A stretch of DNA of 64,000 nt from positions 2,170,001 through 2,234,000 of the forward strand of contig CP091034.1 in NCBI GenBank assembly GCA_039725955.1, given 5' to 3'. This DNA is from Sinorhizobium sp. B11 (GTDB lineage: Bacteria; Pseudomonadota; Alphaproteobacteria; Rhizobiales; Rhizobiaceae). Positions 61,389-64,000 of the stretch are shown piece by piece; within the stretch, counting starts at the first letter, position 1, and each line of letters starts with the position of its first letter. The notes below the pieces were generated by a model. The model was not told the origin of the DNA. It was given only the letters and a program-made list of their open reading frames with translations, and searched no databases. The position numbers and the translations under genes are program-made.

Positions 61389-61612
61389 CTTGCTGTTCCT
61401 TGCCGAAAATTACGATCGACTAATATACACCCTGTCTCCTTGACCGAACAGCAGGAACAGGTTCGACAGCCTTGGCGGCGGTCAAGCCTTTGAAAAACAC
61501 CAATAAAAAACGAGACCGCAGCCACCGTCGCAGAGAACTCGATCAGGGAGATCCTGAGAGCGAGACGCCGTTATGTCCTGGTTTCCGTAAAGGAAACCGA
61601 ATTCGTGCCGTC

Positions 61613-61897
61613 TCACGGGCGGCGGAAACTTCCCTCGCCGCCCATCCATCTGAGCCAGGGCCCGACATGAAACAGTGCCATCAGCAGATACATCGGCACC
61701 ATGCCGCTGAAGAGCGGTGACCCATCCATCTGCATGCCAGCCATCGAGCAGATCATGTCGGCCGCCGGCTCGCTTGCCGAAAGTGCGGCCATGACCGCAA
61801 ATGTCGGCGCCGCCGCAAAAGTTAGCCCGCGCGCAATGCCGGATAACAGGATGGAGCCGGCGGAATTGCCGGCTCCTGTGGAGACTGACGGGCGCAT
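61613..61897 (-). CDS. Small membrane protein coupled to DUF899
   Basis: A 94-residue protein with two hydrophobic helices (LLSGIARGLTFAAAPTFAVM and MVPMYLLMALFHVGPWLRW). Met-rich segment with MICSMAGMQMDG, which could bind copper or another soft metal. Its ATG overlaps the DUF899 stop (TAATG), so expression is coupled. I recognise no family; start at 61897. Confidence 0.65.
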   Translation of the reverse strand: MRPSVSTGAGNSAGSILLSGIARGLTFAAAPTFAVMAALSASEPAADMICSMAGMQMDGSPLFSGMVPMYLLMALFHVGPWLRWMGGEGSFRRP

Positions 61898-62679
61898 TAC
61901 GCTGCCTCGTAGCGGTCGTGGTGGCGCCACCAGACGCCTTCCTCGTTGCGGCCCAGCGGCGCGCGATCGAGCCACTGGTACATGGCCCACACGCCATCCA
62001 CCCCTCGGGCATAGGAGGAATAGGTGTGGTAGATATCGCCGCCCTGCATTACGAAGGCGCTGAGGCCCGGCCGCTCACGGGCGAAGGTGTTGATATCGGT
62101 GCCGGTCATCGAGGAGATGAGGTCGTCCGGGCTTTGCTCACCACCTGGCTTCTGTTGCTGCAGCACGGCCGGGATCGGCGGTTCGCGGCGGAAGTTATAT
62201 TCGATGCCGCCGCTCTGTTGTTCCTCCGGCGTGAACCAGACATTGAAGTCGCGATTGAAATCGCTTGTTGATGACGAGGCCCAGTCGAAGGTCCAGCCCA
62301 TGCGCTTCTTGAACCCGAGAAGCTTGTCGAGCGGCGCGCGGGAAACGGCGCTGAAGGCGACATCGTGGTTTTCGAGGTGAACGGTGACGCCGTTAAAGCC
62401 ATCGGCGATCGACGAGCAGGACGGGCAGCCGGCCGTGTAATCTGGGCCGAACATGAAGTGATAGACGAGCAGTTGCGAGCGGCCTTTGAAGAGGTCGGCA
62501 AGCGGCACGATGCCGGCTTCGGTCTCCAGCTTGTATTCCTTGTCGATCTTCACCCAGGGCAGTTCCTGGCGCTTTGCAGCGATCTCGTCACTGCGGCGCG
62601 TCAGTTCCTTTTCCTGTTCCAGGAGCGCAATTCGCGCCTGCAGCCATTCCGCCCGTGTTCCGGTCTTGTGCATCATCAT
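61897..62679 (-). CDS. DUF899 thioredoxin-like protein
   Basis: A 260-residue protein of the DUF899 family with a thioredoxin-like fold. The CPSCSS motif in TAGCPSCSSIADGFNGV is at the active-site position, with LLVYHFMFGPDY before it and ENHDVAFSAVSRAPLDKL after. YNF and DIYHTYSSYARGVD are typical of the family. A reductive or peroxiredoxin-like role is suspected but not proven. It begins with three Met codons at 62679. It is divergent from a TPR-like/HTH gene 117 bp away, possibly its regulator. Confidence 0.87.
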   Translation of the reverse strand: MMMHKTGTRAEWLQARIALLEQEKELTRRSDEIAAKRQELPWVKIDKEYKLETEAGIVPLADLFKGRSQLLVYHFMFGPDYTAGCPSCSSIADGFNGVTVHLENHDVAFSAVSRAPLDKLLGFKKRMGWTFDWASSSTSDFNRDFNVWFTPEEQQSGGIEYNFRREPPIPAVLQQQKPGGEQSPDDLISSMTGTDINTFARERPGLSAFVMQGGDIYHTYSSYARGVDGVWAMYQWLDRAPLGRNEEGVWWRHHDRYEAA

Positions 62680-62796
62680 GGGTCTTCTCCTCTCATTGCG
62701 TTGAAACGTATCCGACGGCGGGCCGTTGCCTGCCGATGGGGAATAAACTAGGTCTTGTTGCCGAGGGGTGGGAGTTACAAGTGTGACGGGATTCAA

Positions 62797-64000
62797 ATGG
62801 ACTCGCTGATTACAGCTGCCGCACAGGCGCTGGCGGTGGGCGATGCACTGGGGGCGATGAAGCGCGTGGCGCTGCGCGACGACCCGCCGGCGCTCGCCCT
62901 TCGGGGCATCGCCATGGCCCAGCTCGGCGATCTCGCCCGCGCCAAGGCACTCCTGAAGAGCGCTGCCCATGCCTTCGGCCCGCGCGAGGCCGTGGCGCGC
63001 GCCCGCTGCATCGTGGCCGAAGCCGAAATCGCTCTGGTCTCGCGCGATCTCGCCTGGCCGGAAAAGGCGCTGGAAGGTGCGCGCCTCACGCTCGAAAGAC
63101 GCGGCGACCGCGTCAACGCGGCACACGCCCGCAACCTGCAGATCCGCCGCCTCCTTCTGATCGGCCATCTCGATGCTGCCGAAAAGCTGCTCGCCGATCT
63201 CGACCCCTCGCCGCTGCCGCCGGCTGCCCGCGCCGGCCATGAACTTGCCGTCGCCGGTGTCGCAATCCGCCGGCTACGCACGGAGCCCGCGCGCCAGGCG
63301 CTGGCCCAGGCGGCTGACGCGGCGCAAAAAGCCGGCATACCGGCGCTTGTCGTCGAGGTGGGAGAAGTCGCAAAAGCCCTGGAGGCGCCGGCCGCCCGCC
63401 TGATCGATGGCGGCACGCAGCGCCTGTTGCAGCTTCAGGAGGTCGAAGCGCTGCTTGCCTCCGATACGCTCGTCATCGATGCCTGCCGCAACGTGGTGCG
63501 CGCCGGCAGCGCGATCGTGCCGCTCGCAAGCCGCCCTGTGCTGTTTGCGCTCGCCCGCACGCTCGCCGAGGCCGCACCGTCAGATGTCCTGCGCTCGGTT
63601 CTTCTCGCCCGCGCCTTCCGCGCCCGCCACGCCGATGAATCCCACCGGGCGCGGCTGCGCGTCGAGATCGGCCGGCTGCGCGCAGCACTTGCCGAGCTTG
63701 CCGAGGTCAAGGCGACGAGCCACGGCTTCATGCTGCTGCCGCAGGACGGGCGCAAAGTCGTCGTGCTTGCCCCGCCGGTCGAGGAGGAGCACGCTTCGCT
63801 GCTGGCGCTTCTCGCCGATGGAGAATCCTGGTCGAGCACGGCTCTGGCAATTGCCCTGAGCCTGAGCCCACGCACGGTGCAGCGGGCGCTGGAAGCGCTG
63901 CAGGACGCCGGCAAGGTGCAGTATTTCGGCAATGGCAGGGCGCGGCGCTGGATGATGCCGCCGGTCGTCGGCTTCCCGACAACATTGTTACTCCCGGGGC
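62797..64000 (+). CDS. TPR-like helical protein with C-terminal winged HTH, partial
   Basis: The gene begins with ATG at 62797 and runs past the right edge with no stop for 401 codons. The first ~150 residues are Ala-rich helices in a tetratricopeptide-like pattern (RGIAMAQLGDLARAKALLKS, HARNLQIRRLLLIGHLDAAE). Near residue 345-390 is a winged helix-turn-helix (ALAIALSLSPRTVQRALEAL then QDAGKVQYFGNGRARRW). The overall order (sensor-like repeats then DNA binding) suggests a transcription regulator. It is divergent from the DUF899 gene and probably controls it. Confidence 0.72.
   Translation, partial: MDSLITAAAQALAVGDALGAMKRVALRDDPPALALRGIAMAQLGDLARAKALLKSAAHAFGPREAVARARCIVAEAEIALVSRDLAWPEKALEGARLTLERRGDRVNAAHARNLQIRRLLLIGHLDAAEKLLADLDPSPLPPAARAGHELAVAGVAIRRLRTEPARQALAQAADAAQKAGIPALVVEVGEVAKALEAPAARLIDGGTQRLLQLQEVEALLASDTLVIDACRNVVRAGSAIVPLASRPVLFALARTLAEAAPSDVLRSVLLARAFRARHADESHRARLRVEIGRLRAALAELAEVKATSHGFMLLPQDGRKVVVLAPPVEEEHASLLALLADGESWSSTALAIALSLSPRTVQRALEALQDAGKVQYFGNGRARRWMMPPVVGFPTTLLLPG

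Noticed and set aside
61580..61598. Hairpin GGTTTCC-GTAAA-GGAAACC as a terminator
   Set aside because: The stem is only 7 bp and no T tract follows on either strand.

Overview
The window looks like ordinary chromosome from a fast-growing Rhizobium-type alphaproteobacterium. The evidence is high GC content, many ATGA-type gene overlaps, the DUF47/pit phosphate pair with a Pho box, a coxM-N-O-P-like oxidase cluster, the rhizobial cobS/cobT pair, and an inverted intergenic repeat that opens with GTGTCGCACCCCCCTCTG. I see no tRNA, rRNA, CRISPR array, prophage or insertion sequence. The genus is my inference from gene content, not from a search.

Layout. 1-5.3 kb: a partial nuclease-like gene, a membrane sensor histidine kinase, dgkA, then divergent cobT and cobS (late cobalamin synthesis), a DUF1289 protein and a membrane-anchored aspartic protease. 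5.3-16.6 kb: small metabolic modules, each an oxidoreductase or hydrolase beside its likely regulator (aldo/keto reductase with AraC, epoxide-hydrolase-like with Rrf2, MBL hydrolase with TetR, SDR with LysR), plus an HTH/DUF4180 pair and a terpene-cyclase-like toroid protein. 16.7-21.3 kb: chrA with a rhodanese-ChrB fusion, a Coq7-like diiron protein, and a divergent SDR/TetR pair. 21.5-25.4 kb: a P-loop NTPase, then a PepSY, cytochrome b, response regulator, histidine kinase operon in which the regulator gene carries an apparent one-base insertion that fuses it in frame to the kinase, then a NIPSNAP protein. 25.8-30.7 kb: a stand-alone DnaB-like ATPase, a LysR-controlled cupin/AKR/SDR operon and a DUF1062 protein. 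30.8-33.8 kb: DUF47 and pit flanked by two related Nudix genes, with a Pho box. 33.8-39.6 kb: a PEP-mutase-like enzyme, an ABC-2 exporter, a DUF5939 cyclase, an acetyltransferase and two small unknowns.

39.8-48 kb is a respiratory block: subunit IV, coxP, coxO, coxN, coxM and a soluble cytochrome c, two small membrane proteins, then DUF982, Crp/Fnr, ECF sigma and an atypical receiver. 48.1-49.5 kb is an unusual two-gene unit: a protein matching only the C-terminal metal-binding half of cobaltochelatase CobT, translationally coupled to a crystallin-J1-like protein. 49.5-64 kb holds an extensin-type peptidase, an SnoaL-like protein, a chemoreceptor, a thioesterase, a DUF1501/DUF1800 pair, a diguanylate cyclase, an MFS carboxylate transporter, an ankyrin-cytochrome c fusion, a DUF899 protein with a tiny membrane partner, and a partial TPR-like/HTH protein running off the end.

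The most promising leads are the frameshifted regulator-kinase fusion, the CobT-like/crystallin-J1 pair, the paired Nudix genes around the Pho-controlled phosphate transporter, the HTH/DUF4180 pair behind a perfect inverted repeat, the ankyrin-cytochrome c fusion, and a strong plus-strand terminator with no gene in front of it.
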